Positions 8,049-15,785 of a stretch of DNA of 33,002 nt are shown here, piece by piece (the stretch's first letter is position 1; the number at the start of each line of letters is the position of its first letter). This DNA comes from Burkholderiales bacterium (lineage in GTDB: Bacteria; Pseudomonadota; Gammaproteobacteria; Burkholderiales; SG8-41), in NCBI GenBank assembly GCA_026125585.1, contig JAHCLD010000006.1:1-33002 (forward strand). The letters are read 5' to 3'. The notes below the pieces were generated by a model, which was not told where the DNA came from, did no database searches, and saw only the letters and a list, made by a program, of their open reading frames with translations. The position numbers and the translations under genes are program-made.

Positions 8049-8792
8049 TTGGCTGCCCTCCTGGCCGCCGAGGAACGCGCACTGGCCGTGGTGCCCCGCG
8101 GCACATGGTGGCTGCTCGCCGCGGCGCTGGCGATGCAGCTCTGCTGGCACGCCCTGAGCCCGCCGCCGGACGCGCGCGCGGAAGCCTTGCCCGCGCCGCC
8201 CCAGGTCGGCGCCCTGCGGGCCGCCAGCCTCGGCGAGCCGGTCGCCGCGGCACAGCTGCTGCTGCTGTACCTGCAGGCCTTCGACAACCAGCCCGGTGTC
8301 AGCATCCCCTTCGCCGAACTCGATTACCGCCGGGTCACGGCCTGGCTGGATGCCGCCTTGCGCCTGGATGCGCACACCGGTTACCCGCTGCTGATGGCTT
8401 CCCAGCTGTACGGCCAGGTGCCCGATGCCGGCAAACAGCGCGCCATGTGCGATTTCGTCCAGGCGCGTTTCCTCGAAGCGCCGGATCTGCGATGGCGCTG
8501 GCTCGCGCACTGCGCGATCATGGCCAAGCACCGGCTGCACGATCCGGCGCTGGCGCTGCGTTACGCGGCCGACATCACCCGCCACGCCGGCGGCGCCTCC
8601 GGCTGGGCACGCCAGATGCAGGTGTTCATCCTCGAAGACCTCGGCGAAACCGACAGCGCCCGGATACTGCTGGGCGGGCTGCTCGCCAATGACGAGATCA
8701 CGGACCCCGCCGAACTGCACTTCCTGACAGAACGGCTCAAGGCACTGGAAAGCGCCGAAAAACCGTCGAAACCGTCGAAATCCCGACAATGA
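8049..8792 (+). CDS. Uncharacterised membrane-anchored helical (TPR-like) protein
   Basis: Predicted 247 aa from TTG 8049, directly after the permease stop. GGAG at 8038-8041 lies seven bases upstream of this TTG, which supports the unusual start. An N-terminal signal anchor (WWLLAAALAMQLCWHAL) precedes a mostly helical domain. Segments such as ALRYAADITRHAGGASGWARQM and ILEDLGETDSARILLGGLL look like degenerate TPR repeats. The C-terminus ends in a small Lys/Pro/Ser tandem (EKPSKPSKSRQ). I do not recognise the family. Coupling to the permease gene suggests a periplasmic accessory factor of that transporter, which is inference only. Confidence 0.6.
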   Translation: MAALLAAEERALAVVPRGTWWLLAAALAMQLCWHALSPPPDARAEALPAPPQVGALRAASLGEPVAAAQLLLLYLQAFDNQPGVSIPFAELDYRRVTAWLDAALRLDAHTGYPLLMASQLYGQVPDAGKQRAMCDFVQARFLEAPDLRWRWLAHCAIMAKHRLHDPALALRYAADITRHAGGASGWARQMQVFILEDLGETDSARILLGGLLANDEITDPAELHFLTERLKALESAEKPSKPSKSRQ

Positions 8793-8871
8793 CCGTCAGT
8801 TTTCCGTCACCGTCTTTTTACAAGAGTGGCGTGGCGTACACCGTCAGCGCATCGATTTTATAAAAAAACAA

Positions 8872-8891
8872 TAAAAACAAATACTTATTGA
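8872..8891 (+). repeat. AT-rich motif, copy A (intergenic, upstream of pilin sigma-54 promoter)
   Basis: TAAAAACAAATACTTATTGA. The core is bracketed by a perfect 6-bp inverted repeat CAATAA (8869-8874)/TTATTG (8885-8890). It is one of four similar copies in the window; see 18143, 25020 and 32944. It sits about 60-80 bases upstream of the -24 element of the pilin promoter, where an IHF or activator site would be expected, but it matches the IHF consensus poorly. Confidence 0.6.
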
Positions 8892-8953
8892 TGCTCCGGC
8901 ATGGTGCAAGACCTTCTGCCAGCCCATCTGTTGACATCGTGGCCACCGTCCGA

Positions 8954-8968
8954 TGGCACGATATTTGC
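8954..8968 (+). promoter_or_regulatory. Sigma-54 (-24/-12) promoter of the type IV pilin gene
   Basis: TGGCACG-ATAT-TTGC matches the sigma-54 consensus TGGCACG-N4-TTGC at every defined position, with GG and GC ten bases apart. Transcription would start near 8980, giving a leader of about 35 bases before the pilin ATG at 9015. Type IV pilin genes are classically RpoN-dependent and activated by PilR or similar enhancer-binding proteins. The 160 bases upstream are free of genes and include an AT-rich tract (8856-8890) suited to DNA bending. Confidence 0.85.
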
Positions 8969-9014
8969 GGTAATTCGCACACAATTTCCGCTCATGCGTG
9001 GCGAGGAGAAAAAA

Positions 9015-9695
9015 ATGAAACGAGAACAAGGCTTTACGCTGATCGAGATCGCGATCGTGCTGGTCATTATCGGCCTGCTGCTCGGCGGCGTGCTGAAAGG
9101 CCAGGAACTGATCACCAGCGCCAGGGTACGCAATATCATTGCCACACAGGACGGGACCAAAGCAGCCTATTTCGGCTTCCTCGACCGTTACCGTGCACTG
9201 CCCGGCGACTACCTGACCGCATCGGCTCAAGCAAATATCCCTGGTTGTGGCCCCGCTGTGTGCTTTGGCGGTAACAATGACGGCCAAATCACCGGTGCCG
9301 AAGCAATCCATGCATGGGAACATTTGTCCAAAGCTGGCTTTATTACCGGCAGCTACACTTCCGGAACCGCCACACCAACTGCAGACACCAGCAACACCCC
9401 TTCGAATCCTTATGGTTCGTTAGTTCAGATCATTTTCGATGGCGTCTATCGCGAGGGCGCAGCAGATACCGGCAATACAAGACACAATTTGAAAACAGGG
9501 ACCGGCATTCCTTCTGACATTCTTGCAGAAGTAGACCGTAAAGTAGACGACGGCCGCGCCAACACTGGGCAAATGCGTCATTCCACATTTGCCGTTGCCC
9601 CAGCAACAGCTGGATCATTTGCAGATTGCGCTGATGCTAATGGATGGAAATCCCAAACGCCATTTGCCAACTGTGGAGCAACTACCTTGTTCTAA
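9015..9695 (+). CDS. Type IV prepilin (PilA/MshA-like major pilin candidate)
   Basis: Predicted 226 aa. MKREQGFTLIEIAIVLVIIG is a textbook class III prepilin signal: a six-residue leader ending in Gly6, Phe+1, Glu+5 and a long hydrophobic helix. The rest is a Gly/Thr/Ala-rich globular domain with cysteine pairs (IPGCGPAVCFGG and ADCADANG/FANCGATTLF) suggesting disulfides, including a C-terminal D-loop-like one. The ATG is six bases after an AGGAG Shine-Dalgarno (9004-9008). The gene stands alone between a sigma-54 promoter and a strong terminator, so it is probably a separately controlled, abundant pilin. Codons are visibly more AT-rich from ~9200 to 9690 than in neighbours, which may reflect fast evolution or transfer of the variable domain. 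Confidence 0.85.
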   Translation: MKREQGFTLIEIAIVLVIIGLLLGGVLKGQELITSARVRNIIATQDGTKAAYFGFLDRYRALPGDYLTASAQANIPGCGPAVCFGGNNDGQITGAEAIHAWEHLSKAGFITGSYTSGTATPTADTSNTPSNPYGSLVQIIFDGVYREGAADTGNTRHNLKTGTGIPSDILAEVDRKVDDGRANTGQMRHSTFAVAPATAGSFADCADANGWKSQTPFANCGATTLF

Positions 9696-9709
9696 CGCAA
9701 TCTGCTCTT

Positions 9710-9736
9710 AAAAAGCCCGCCTCGGCGGGCTTTTTT
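9710..9736 (+). terminator. Rho-independent terminator of the pilin gene
   Basis: GCCCGC (9715-9720), loop CTCG, GCGGGC (9725-9730), then six T (9731-9736), with an A run on the 5' side. It starts 15-20 bases after the pilin stop. Confidence 0.92.
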
Positions 9737-9891
9737 GTTGCCCGACACATGTTTTCCCTTGGTGCGGCAGGCACTTCGAGCCTATGACCGGAACAGCAGC
9801 AGCGATCTCTTCCCGATGGGGAATACCCCCTGAAATACCGCGTTCCATCAATAAGTTGCGAGCGGCCTTACCCGTGACAAAAAAACGACCT

Positions 9892-9900
9892 TGCTATAAT
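9892..9900 (+). promoter_or_regulatory. Extended -10 promoter immediately upstream of kdsD
   Basis: TGCTATAAT is a perfect extended -10 (TGn plus TATAAT at 9895-9900). A GTGACA at 9874-9879 could serve as a weak -35 with 15-base spacing. The expected transcription start (about 9906-9908) coincides with the GTG start codon at 9908, so the mRNA would have no leader or almost none. Confidence 0.7.
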
Positions 9901-9907
9901 TTGCGCC

Positions 9908-10900
9908 GTGAACGACTTCATCGAAAACACCGGTACAGGTCCCGCAATCGCCGCGGCCCGTGAAGTGCTCGCCATCGAAGCCCGGGCGATCACCGATCTG
10001 ATTCCCCGTGTTGACGCCGCTTTCGAGCAGGCCATCCGCATCATCCTGCAATGCCGCGGCCGCGTCGTCGTCAGTGGCATCGGCAAATCGGGCCATGTCG
10101 CGCGCAAGATCGCCTCGACGCTGGCCAGCACCGGCACCCCGGCCTTTTTTGTCCACCCGGCCGAAGCCAGCCACGGCGACCTCGGCATGGTCACCCGCGA
10201 CGACGTGTTTCTTGCGCTGTCCAATTCCGGGGAAAGCGCGGAGCTGCTGACCATCATTCCCGTGCTCAAGCGCCAGGGCGCGAAGCTGGTCGCGCTGACC
10301 GGCAACGCCGGCTCCACGCTCGGCCGCGAAGCCGACGTGCACCTGTACGCCGGCGCCGCGCAGGAAGCCTGTCCGCTGAACCTCGCGCCCACGGCCAGCA
10401 CGACCGCGGCGCTGGCGCTGGGCGACGCCATCGCCGTCGCGCTGATGCGAGCGCGCGGCTTCACCCAGGACGAATTCGCGCGCTCGCATCCCGGCGGATC
10501 GCTGGGCCGCAGGCTGCTGACCCTCGTCCGCGACGTCATGCGCTCCGGCACGGAGGCGCCCAGGGTGACCACCGCGGCCACGCTCACCGACGCGCTGCTG
10601 GAAATGTCCCGCGGCCGGATGGGCATGACCGCGGTCGTCGACGAGGCGCAGGTCGTCCGGGGCATATTCACCGACGGCGACCTGCGGCGGGCCATCGAGA
10701 AAGGGCAGGATCTGCGCGGAACGATCATCCGCGACATCATGTCGGCCAGCCCGCGAACCATCGGTCCCGACCGGCTGGCCGCCGAAGCGGTCGAAATCAT
10801 GGAGCGCGGCAAGGTCAACCAGCTGCTGGTCGTCGATGACGGGAAAAGGCTGCTTGGCGCGCTGAACATCCACGACCTGTTCCGCGGCAAAGTGGTCTGA
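9908..10900 (+). CDS. kdsD: Arabinose-5-phosphate isomerase (KdsD/KpsF family)
   Basis: Predicted 330 aa, the usual length. It interconverts ribulose-5-phosphate and arabinose-5-phosphate, the first committed step to Kdo for lipopolysaccharide. The N-terminal SIS domain has VVVSGIGKSGHVARKIASTL, FFVHPAEASHGDLGMV and SNSGESAELLTIIPVLK, all family hallmarks, followed by ACPLNLAPTASTTAALALGD. Two CBS domains follow (~205-330), with GMTAVVDEAQVVRGIFTDGDLRR in the first. The start is GTG 9908; homologues begin at about this point (AAREVLAIEARAI aligns near residue 17), and no alternative start fits better. The gene opens a long operon with kdsC, lptCAB and rpoN and is probably translated from a leaderless mRNA. 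Confidence 0.96.
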   Translation: MNDFIENTGTGPAIAAAREVLAIEARAITDLIPRVDAAFEQAIRIILQCRGRVVVSGIGKSGHVARKIASTLASTGTPAFFVHPAEASHGDLGMVTRDDVFLALSNSGESAELLTIIPVLKRQGAKLVALTGNAGSTLGREADVHLYAGAAQEACPLNLAPTASTTAALALGDAIAVALMRARGFTQDEFARSHPGGSLGRRLLTLVRDVMRSGTEAPRVTTAATLTDALLEMSRGRMGMTAVVDEAQVVRGIFTDGDLRRAIEKGQDLRGTIIRDIMSASPRTIGPDRLAAEAVEIMERGKVNQLLVVDDGKRLLGALNIHDLFRGKVV

Positions 10901-10922
10901 CGGCCGGTCCGCCACCGACTCC

Positions 10923-11456
10923 GTGCCCAGCATCCAGGCATTTCCGGACATCAGGCTCGCCGCGTTCGACGTCGACGGCGTGCTCACCGATGGCGGCCTG
11001 CATTATTCCGGCGACGGCGACTTCATGAAGACCTTCGACGTGCGCGATGGCATGGGCATCAGGATGCTGCAGGATTCCGGCATCGAGGTCGCGATCATCA
11101 CCAGCCGCAAGGCACCGATGGTCGAGCTGCGCGCGGCCGATCTCGGCATCCGCCACCTGCGGCAGGGCGTCCACGACAAGGCCGGCGCGCTCGGGGCGCT
11201 GCTCGCGGCACTCGCCGTCCCGCCGGCGGCCGCGGCCTTCATGGGCGACGACCTGGTCGATCTGCCGGCATTCCGGCTGTGCGGCTTCACGGCCACCGTC
11301 GCCGGCGCGCCGGCGCTGCTCAAACGCCATGCCCACCATGTCACGCGCGCGAGGGGCGGTCACGGCGCGGTGCGCGAGTTCTGCGAACTGCTGCTCCATC
11401 GCCGCGGCATGCTCACCGCGCACACCCGCCGTTTCCTCGGCGCCACGACGGACTGA
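10923..11456 (+). CDS. kdsC: 3-deoxy-D-manno-octulosonate 8-phosphate phosphatase (KdsC)
   Basis: Predicted 177 aa, normal for the family. It is a HAD-superfamily phosphatase that hydrolyses Kdo-8-phosphate to Kdo. Motif I is AFDVDGVLTDG (nucleophile Asp16, acid/base Asp18), motif II is ITSRKAPMVELRAADLGI, and motif III/IV is AAFMGDDLVDLPAF. GTG 10923 is chosen as start because it leaves the usual ~15 residues before motif I. It lies 22 bases after kdsD and 5 bases before lptC. Together with kdsD it supplies two steps of Kdo synthesis. Confidence 0.95.
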   Translation: MPSIQAFPDIRLAAFDVDGVLTDGGLHYSGDGDFMKTFDVRDGMGIRMLQDSGIEVAIITSRKAPMVELRAADLGIRHLRQGVHDKAGALGALLAALAVPPAAAAFMGDDLVDLPAFRLCGFTATVAGAPALLKRHAHHVTRARGGHGAVREFCELLLHRRGMLTAHTRRFLGATTD

Positions 11457-11461
11457 CCGCC

Positions 11462-12040
11462 ATGCCCCGTCTCCCACAGGTGTTTCCGGTGGCGCTGATG
11501 ACCGCGCTCGCCGGGCTGACGTTCTGGCTCGACCAGGCGATCCTGCAGGATACGGCCGCGCCGGAAACCAAGCGCCATGATCCGGATTACATCGTCGATA
11601 ACGTGACCGCACACCGGATGGATGCCGAGGGACGGATCAAGCACACGCTGCGCGCGCAGCGGCTGACCCACTATCCGGACGACGACAGCACGCATCTCGT
11701 CGCGCCCCATTTCACCAGCAACGCATCGCGCACACCGATGACCATCACCTCGCGCACCGCAAGGATGTCCAGCGGCGGCGAGCACGTCTATTTCGAGACC
11801 GACGTGCGTGCGACGCGCGCGGCATACGGAAAGCACAGCGAGATGGTCATGGAGACCAGCTTCCTCCATGTCACGCCGGACGAGAACACCGCCCGCACCG
11901 ACCGGCCGGTCACCATCACCGACGCCAATACCGTTGCGCACGCGATTGGCTTAGAATTGAACAGTGAAACCCGCATCGTCAAATTCCTGTCCCGGTTCCG
12001 CGGCACCTACCATGATCCCGGCCGCGCGTCGTCCCGGTAG
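11462..12040 (+). CDS. lptC: LPS export ABC transporter periplasmic protein LptC
   Basis: Predicted 192 aa. One N-terminal membrane helix (VFPVALMTALAGLTFWLDQAI) anchors a periplasmic OstA/LptC-like beta-jellyroll, seen as repeated short strands (YIVDNVTAHRMDAEGRIKHTL, VTITDANTVAHAIGLELNSE). It takes LPS from the LptB2FG complex and passes it to LptA. Position between kdsC and lptA is the conserved proteobacterial order. Its 3' end overlaps the lptA start by 29 bases. LptC is poorly conserved in sequence; topology plus context make the call firm. Confidence 0.9.
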   Translation: MPRLPQVFPVALMTALAGLTFWLDQAILQDTAAPETKRHDPDYIVDNVTAHRMDAEGRIKHTLRAQRLTHYPDDDSTHLVAPHFTSNASRTPMTITSRTARMSSGGEHVYFETDVRATRAAYGKHSEMVMETSFLHVTPDENTARTDRPVTITDANTVAHAIGLELNSETRIVKFLSRFRGTYHDPGRASSR

Positions 12041-12647
12041 TCCGCTCGGCGGAATGGTGCATGTCCTGGTCGCTGCACTGCTGCTGGCAACCGCCTTTCC
12101 GGCCACGGCCGAAAAGGCAGACCGCGAAAAGCCGATCAACATCGAGGCCGACCGCGTGACCGTCGATGACGCAAAGCAGATCTCGAATTTCGAAGGGCGC
12201 GTGGTGCTCACGCAGGGCACGCTGGTCATCCGCGGCGACCGCATGGAAGTCCGCCAGGACGACCAGGGGTTCAACAGCGGAATCACCTGGGGCAACCTGG
12301 CCTACTTCCGCCAGAAACGCGAAGGTTATGACGAATACATCGAGGGCTGGGCCGAGCGCATCGAGTACGACGGCCGGGCCGACAAGCTGCAGATGTTCAA
12401 CCGGGCATCGATGAAAAAGACCGGCGGCGACGAAGTGCACGGCAACTACATCTCGTACGACGCCAACACCGAATTCTTCCAGGTCATCGGCGGCGGATCG
12501 AAAACGGCGGCGGAATCGCCCGACCGCCGCGTGCGCGCGGTCCTGCAGCCCAAACCCAAGACCAAGCCGGCGGCGCAGCCGCCGGTATCGCTGAAGCCCG
12601 CGGCAACGATCGCCTCGCCCCGGGACGAGCTATCCTCGCCCCGCTAA
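12012..12647 (+). CDS. lptA: Lipopolysaccharide transport periplasmic protein LptA
   Basis: Predicted 211 aa from ATG 12012. Signal peptide: MIPAARRPGSPLGGMVHVLV continuing into AALLLATAFPATA, cleavage probably before EKADREKP. The mature OstA domain shows INIEADRVTVDDAKQISNFEG, LVIRGDRMEVRQD and EYDGRADKLQMFN, characteristic of LptA. It forms the periplasmic bridge carrying LPS to the outer membrane. A GTG at 11964 and an ATG at 12054 are alternative starts; 12012 gives the most normal signal peptide. The C-terminal ~40 residues are Pro/Ala/Lys-rich. It is followed 6 bases later by lptB. Confidence 0.93.
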   Translation: MIPAARRPGSPLGGMVHVLVAALLLATAFPATAEKADREKPINIEADRVTVDDAKQISNFEGRVVLTQGTLVIRGDRMEVRQDDQGFNSGITWGNLAYFRQKREGYDEYIEGWAERIEYDGRADKLQMFNRASMKKTGGDEVHGNYISYDANTEFFQVIGGGSKTAAESPDRRVRAVLQPKPKTKPAAQPPVSLKPAATIASPRDELSSPR

Positions 12648-12653
12648 CGCGCA

Positions 12654-13433
12654 TTGGACTCCGTGCAGCACACGCCCGCCGCAGCAACGCAGGACGCGCC
12701 CGCGCAGGGCACATTCCTGCTGAAGGCGGAAGGCCTGAAAAAACGCTACCGCACGCGCACCGTGGTCAAGGACGTGTCCATGGAGGTGCGCAGCGGCGAG
12801 GTCATCGGCCTGCTGGGACCCAATGGCGCCGGGAAAACCACCTGCTTCTACATGATGGTGGGGCTGGTCGCGATGGACGGCGGCGAGCTGCACCTCGACG
12901 GCACGCGGCTGACGCACATGCCGATGCACCGGCGCGCGCGCCTCGGCCTGAGCTATCTGCCGCAGGAGGCCTCGATATTCCGCCGGCTGTCGGTCGCCGA
13001 CAACGTGCGCGCGATCCTCGAGCTGTACCATGACAGCGCGGATGCCATCGAATCCCGCCTCGACGCGCTGCTGCAGGACCTGCATGTGGGCCATCTGCGC
13101 AACAATCCGGCAATCAGCCTTTCCGGTGGCGAGCGCCGGCGCGTGGAAATCGCGCGCGCGCTGGCCACCGAGCCGCGCTTCATCCTGCTGGACGAACCCT
13201 TCGCGGGCGTCGACCCGATCGCGGTCATCGAGATCCAGAAAATCATCGGCTTCCTGAAGGCCAGGGGAATCGGGGTGCTGATCACGGACCACAACGTCCG
13301 GGAAACCCTGGGCATCTGCGACCGCGCCTACATCATCAACGACGGCACCGTGCTTGCATACGGCAAGCCCGACGAGATCGTCTATAATGAGAACGTAAGA
13401 AAAGTCTACCTCGGCGAGCATTTCCGCCTCTGA
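12654..13433 (+). CDS. lptB: LPS export ABC transporter ATP-binding protein LptB
   Basis: Predicted 259 aa if started at TTG 12654; GTG 12663 is equally possible. It is the cytoplasmic ATPase that powers LPS extraction with LptF/LptG. Walker [11 protein letters not shown] (residues ~55-64), Q-loop region [16 protein letters not shown], signature [15 protein letters not shown], Walker [15 protein letters not shown] and switch His in [11 protein letters not shown] are all intact. [12 protein letters not shown] and the C-terminal [16 protein letters not shown] are diagnostic for LptB. The N-terminus is about 15 residues longer than in E. coli LptB and low in complexity ([13 protein letters not shown]). 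Confidence 0.96.
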   Translation: MDSVQHTPAAATQDAPAQGTFLLKAEGLKKRYRTRTVVKDVSMEVRSGEVIGLLGPNGAGKTTCFYMMVGLVAMDGGELHLDGTRLTHMPMHRRARLGLSYLPQEASIFRRLSVADNVRAILELYHDSADAIESRLDALLQDLHVGHLRNNPAISLSGGERRRVEIARALATEPRFILLDEPFAGVDPIAVIEIQKIIGFLKARGIGVLITDHNVRETLGICDRAYIINDGTVLAYGKPDEIVYNENVRKVYLGEHFRL

Positions 13434-13498
13434 GATGGCACGCCGCGCGCAACCGTCTGCGTGCGATCCCGGGAGGCACTCCCCCTGTCCGGACTCCG

Positions 13499-14929
13499 AT
13501 GAAACATTCGTTACAACTCAGGCTATCGCAGCACCTCACGTTGACGCCGCAGCTGCAGCAGTCGATCCGGCTGCTGCAGCTGTCCACGCTCGAACTCAAC
13601 CAGGAGATCGAGCGGCTGCTCCAGGACAACCCGCTGCTTGAGCGGGAAGACGGCGGCGCCGAGCCGCCACCGCTGCTGCATGACGCGCCCCCCGAACCGG
13701 CGGCCGCCGAAGTGCCGGCGGCAACGGTGGAATCCGAGCCGGCGACGACGGCGGAGGATGGCGGCACCTTCGACGCGATGGAAGGCGCCTCCTTCGGCAA
13801 TGGCAACGGCGGCGACGACGAGGACTTCCCGCCGATCGCTGAACAGCCGGCCAATCTCCGGGCGCACCTCGGCGGGCAGCTCGCGCTGCTGCACCTGTCC
13901 GACCGCGACCGGCAGCTGGTCGGCCTGCTGATCGACTCCCTCGACGACGGCGGCTACCTGCCGCAATCCCTGGAGGAGATCGCCGCCATGCTGCCCGCGG
14001 AACTCGGGGTCGAACCCGAGGAACTGTCGATCGCGCTGCGGCACCTGCAGCACCTCGAACCGACCGGCGTGGGCGCGCGCAGCCTTGCCGAGTGCCTCAT
14101 GCTGCAGCTCGACGCGCTGCCGGCGGAAACGCCCTGCCGGGAACAGGCCCGGGAGATTGTCCGCGAGCACCTGGATGCCCTCGCCGGGCGCGACTTCGCC
14201 CGCCTCAAGCGAGCCCTGAAATGCGACGACGCCTGCCTGCGCGAAGTGCAGAAGCTGATTCTCCGCCTGAATCCGCGCCCCGGCCGCGAGTTTGCCGTGG
14301 AGGAAACGCGTTTCGTCGTCGCGGATGTCATCGTGCGCAAGGTCAAGGGCGTCTGGCTCGCCGCGCTCAATCCCGATGCCATGCCAAAACTCAAGGTGAA
14401 CCGCCTGTATGCGGACATCCTGCAGCGCAACCGGGGCAGCAACTCGCAGCAGATCACCGCGCAGCTGCAGGAGGCGAAATGGCTGATCAAGAACGTGCAG
14501 CAGCGCTTCGACACCATACTGCGCGTGTCCCAGGCCATCGTCGACCGCCAGCGCAACTTTCTCGAACACGGCGAAGTGGCGATGCGGCCGCTGGTGCTGC
14601 GCGAAATCGCCGATACGCTCGGCCTCCACGAATCCACCGTGTCGCGGGTCACCACGCAGAAGTTCATGCACACGCCGCGCGGCATTTTCGAGCTCAAATA
14701 CTTCTTCGGCAGCCATGTCGCCACGGAGGCCGGCGGCTCGGCGTCGAGCACCGCGATCCGCGCGCTGATCAAGCAGCTGGTCGGTGCGGAAAACACGCGT
14801 TCCCCGCTGAGCGACGGCCAGATCTCGGAATTGCTCGGCCAGCAGGGTATAGTCGTGGCAAGGCGTACTATCGCGAAATACCGGGAATCGCTGCAGATCC
14901 TCCCCGTGAACCTCAGAAAGACCCTTTGA
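13499..14929 (+). CDS. rpoN: RNA polymerase sigma-54 factor (RpoN)
   Basis: Predicted 476 aa, typical length. Region I is Gln/Leu-rich (LRLSQHLTLTPQLQQSIRLL, then ERLLQDNPLLE) and contacts enhancer-binding proteins. Region II is acidic (about residues 50-120, with GGDDEDFPPI). The core-binding domain, the helix-turn-helix (LREIADTLGLHESTVSRVTT) and the RpoN box ARRTIAKYRE (454-463, Val to Ile relative to the common form) read the -12 and -24 elements. A 65-base gap separates it from lptB; this holds a small GGGAG-GCA-CTCCC hairpin. Placement before hpf and ptsN is conserved. The pilin promoter at 8954 is a likely target. Confidence 0.97.
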   Translation: MKHSLQLRLSQHLTLTPQLQQSIRLLQLSTLELNQEIERLLQDNPLLEREDGGAEPPPLLHDAPPEPAAAEVPAATVESEPATTAEDGGTFDAMEGASFGNGNGGDDEDFPPIAEQPANLRAHLGGQLALLHLSDRDRQLVGLLIDSLDDGGYLPQSLEEIAAMLPAELGVEPEELSIALRHLQHLEPTGVGARSLAECLMLQLDALPAETPCREQAREIVREHLDALAGRDFARLKRALKCDDACLREVQKLILRLNPRPGREFAVEETRFVVADVIVRKVKGVWLAALNPDAMPKLKVNRLYADILQRNRGSNSQQITAQLQEAKWLIKNVQQRFDTILRVSQAIVDRQRNFLEHGEVAMRPLVLREIADTLGLHESTVSRVTTQKFMHTPRGIFELKYFFGSHVATEAGGSASSTAIRALIKQLVGAENTRSPLSDGQISELLGQQGIVVARRTIAKYRESLQILPVNLRKTL

Positions 14930-14948
14930 CAGAGGAGAAAGAACCACC

Positions 14949-15275
14949 ATGAACCTGCACCTCACCGGCCACCACCTCCAGATCACCCCGGCCATCCGCG
15001 ACCACGTGGCGCACAAGCTCGAAAAGATCACCGCGCATTTCGACCACGTGATCGACATCAACGTGATCATGACGGTCGAGAAACTGCAGCACAAGGTGGA
15101 GGCCACCGTGCGCCTCAGCGGCAAGGACATTTTCTGCGAGACCCGCGAGGAGGACATGTATGTGGCGATCGATCACCTGGTCAACAAGCTCGACCGGGCC
15201 GTCATCAAGCACAAGGAAAAGCACCTGGGGCACCGCCACGACGGCGATCCGCTGAAACACCGGGTTACGGAATAA
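14949..15275 (+). CDS. hpf: Ribosome hibernation-promoting factor, short form (HPF/RaiA family)
   Basis: Predicted 108 aa, the short form that promotes 100S ribosome dimers in stationary phase. MNLHLTGHHLQITPAIRDHV at the N-terminus and the strand-helix pattern through DINVIMTVEKLQHKVEAT and REEDMYVAIDHLVNKLDRA are typical. An AGAGGAGAAAG stretch gives a strong Shine-Dalgarno before ATG 14949. The C-terminus is His/Lys-rich (KHKEKHLGHRHDG). It sits between rpoN and ptsN as in most proteobacteria. Confidence 0.95.
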   Translation: MNLHLTGHHLQITPAIRDHVAHKLEKITAHFDHVIDINVIMTVEKLQHKVEATVRLSGKDIFCETREEDMYVAIDHLVNKLDRAVIKHKEKHLGHRHDGDPLKHRVTE

Positions 15276-15299
15276 ACCTCACCGGCTCCGCTTCCATCT

Positions 15300-15785
15300 A
15301 TGAACCTGATCGCCAAACTGCTGCCTGAAAGCCACATCCTGCTGGACGCCGATCTCACCAGCAAAAAGCGCGTGTTCGAGCAGGCGGGCCTGCTGTTCGA
15401 GAACACCGACAGCATCGGCCGCAACGTCGTCTTCGACAGCCTGTTCGCAAGGGAAAAGCTCGGCTCGACCGGCCTCGGCCAGGGCGTGGCGATTCCCCAC
15501 GGCCGCATCAAGGGCCTGAAAGCGGCCAGCGGCGCGATGATCCGCCTGCGCAACGCGATTCCCTTCGACGCGCCGGACGGCCAGAACGTGGGCCTCGTGT
15601 TCGTGCTGCTGGTGCCCGAGCGCGCCACCGACGAACACCTGCAGATCCTGTCCGAACTCGCGCAGATGTTCTGCGACAAGCCGTTCCGCGAACGGCTGCT
15701 CGGCGCCGCGACGCCGGCGGAACTGCTGCAACTGATCACCGCATGGGAACCCGATGCCCAAGGTCAGCATAACCAGGCTGTTTGA
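15300..15785 (+). CDS. ptsN: PTS system nitrogen-regulatory EIIA (PtsN, EIIA-Ntr)
   Basis: Predicted 161 aa. Phosphorylatable EIIA of the regulatory nitrogen PTS; it has no sugar-transport role and affects potassium transport, phosphate and nitrogen signals in studied species. The active-site His67 lies in TGLGQGVAIPHGRI, the family signature, and RATDEHLQILSELAQMF is also characteristic. The 3' end overlaps hprK by 32 bases. No NPr or EI-Ntr gene lies in the window, so the upstream phosphorelay partners are elsewhere. Confidence 0.95.
   Translation: MNLIAKLLPESHILLDADLTSKKRVFEQAGLLFENTDSIGRNVVFDSLFAREKLGSTGLGQGVAIPHGRIKGLKAASGAMIRLRNAIPFDAPDGQNVGLVFVLLVPERATDEHLQILSELAQMFCDKPFRERLLGAATPAELLQLITAWEPDAQGQHNQAV

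Noticed and set aside
8869-8890. IHF site at the AT-rich motif upstream of the pilin promoter
   Set aside because: The best alignment to WATCAANNNNTTR has about three mismatches, and the same motif lies inside genes elsewhere, which an IHF role would not explain.
11934-11957. Internal promoter for lptA (TTGCGC and TAGAAT)
   Set aside because: The two hexamers are only 12 bases apart, too close for a sigma-70 promoter.
13436-13450. Sigma-54-like site (TGGCACG-CCGC-GCGC) just upstream of rpoN, suggesting autoregulation
   Set aside because: GG and GC have the right spacing, but the -12 part lacks TT, and a GC-rich region gives such matches easily.
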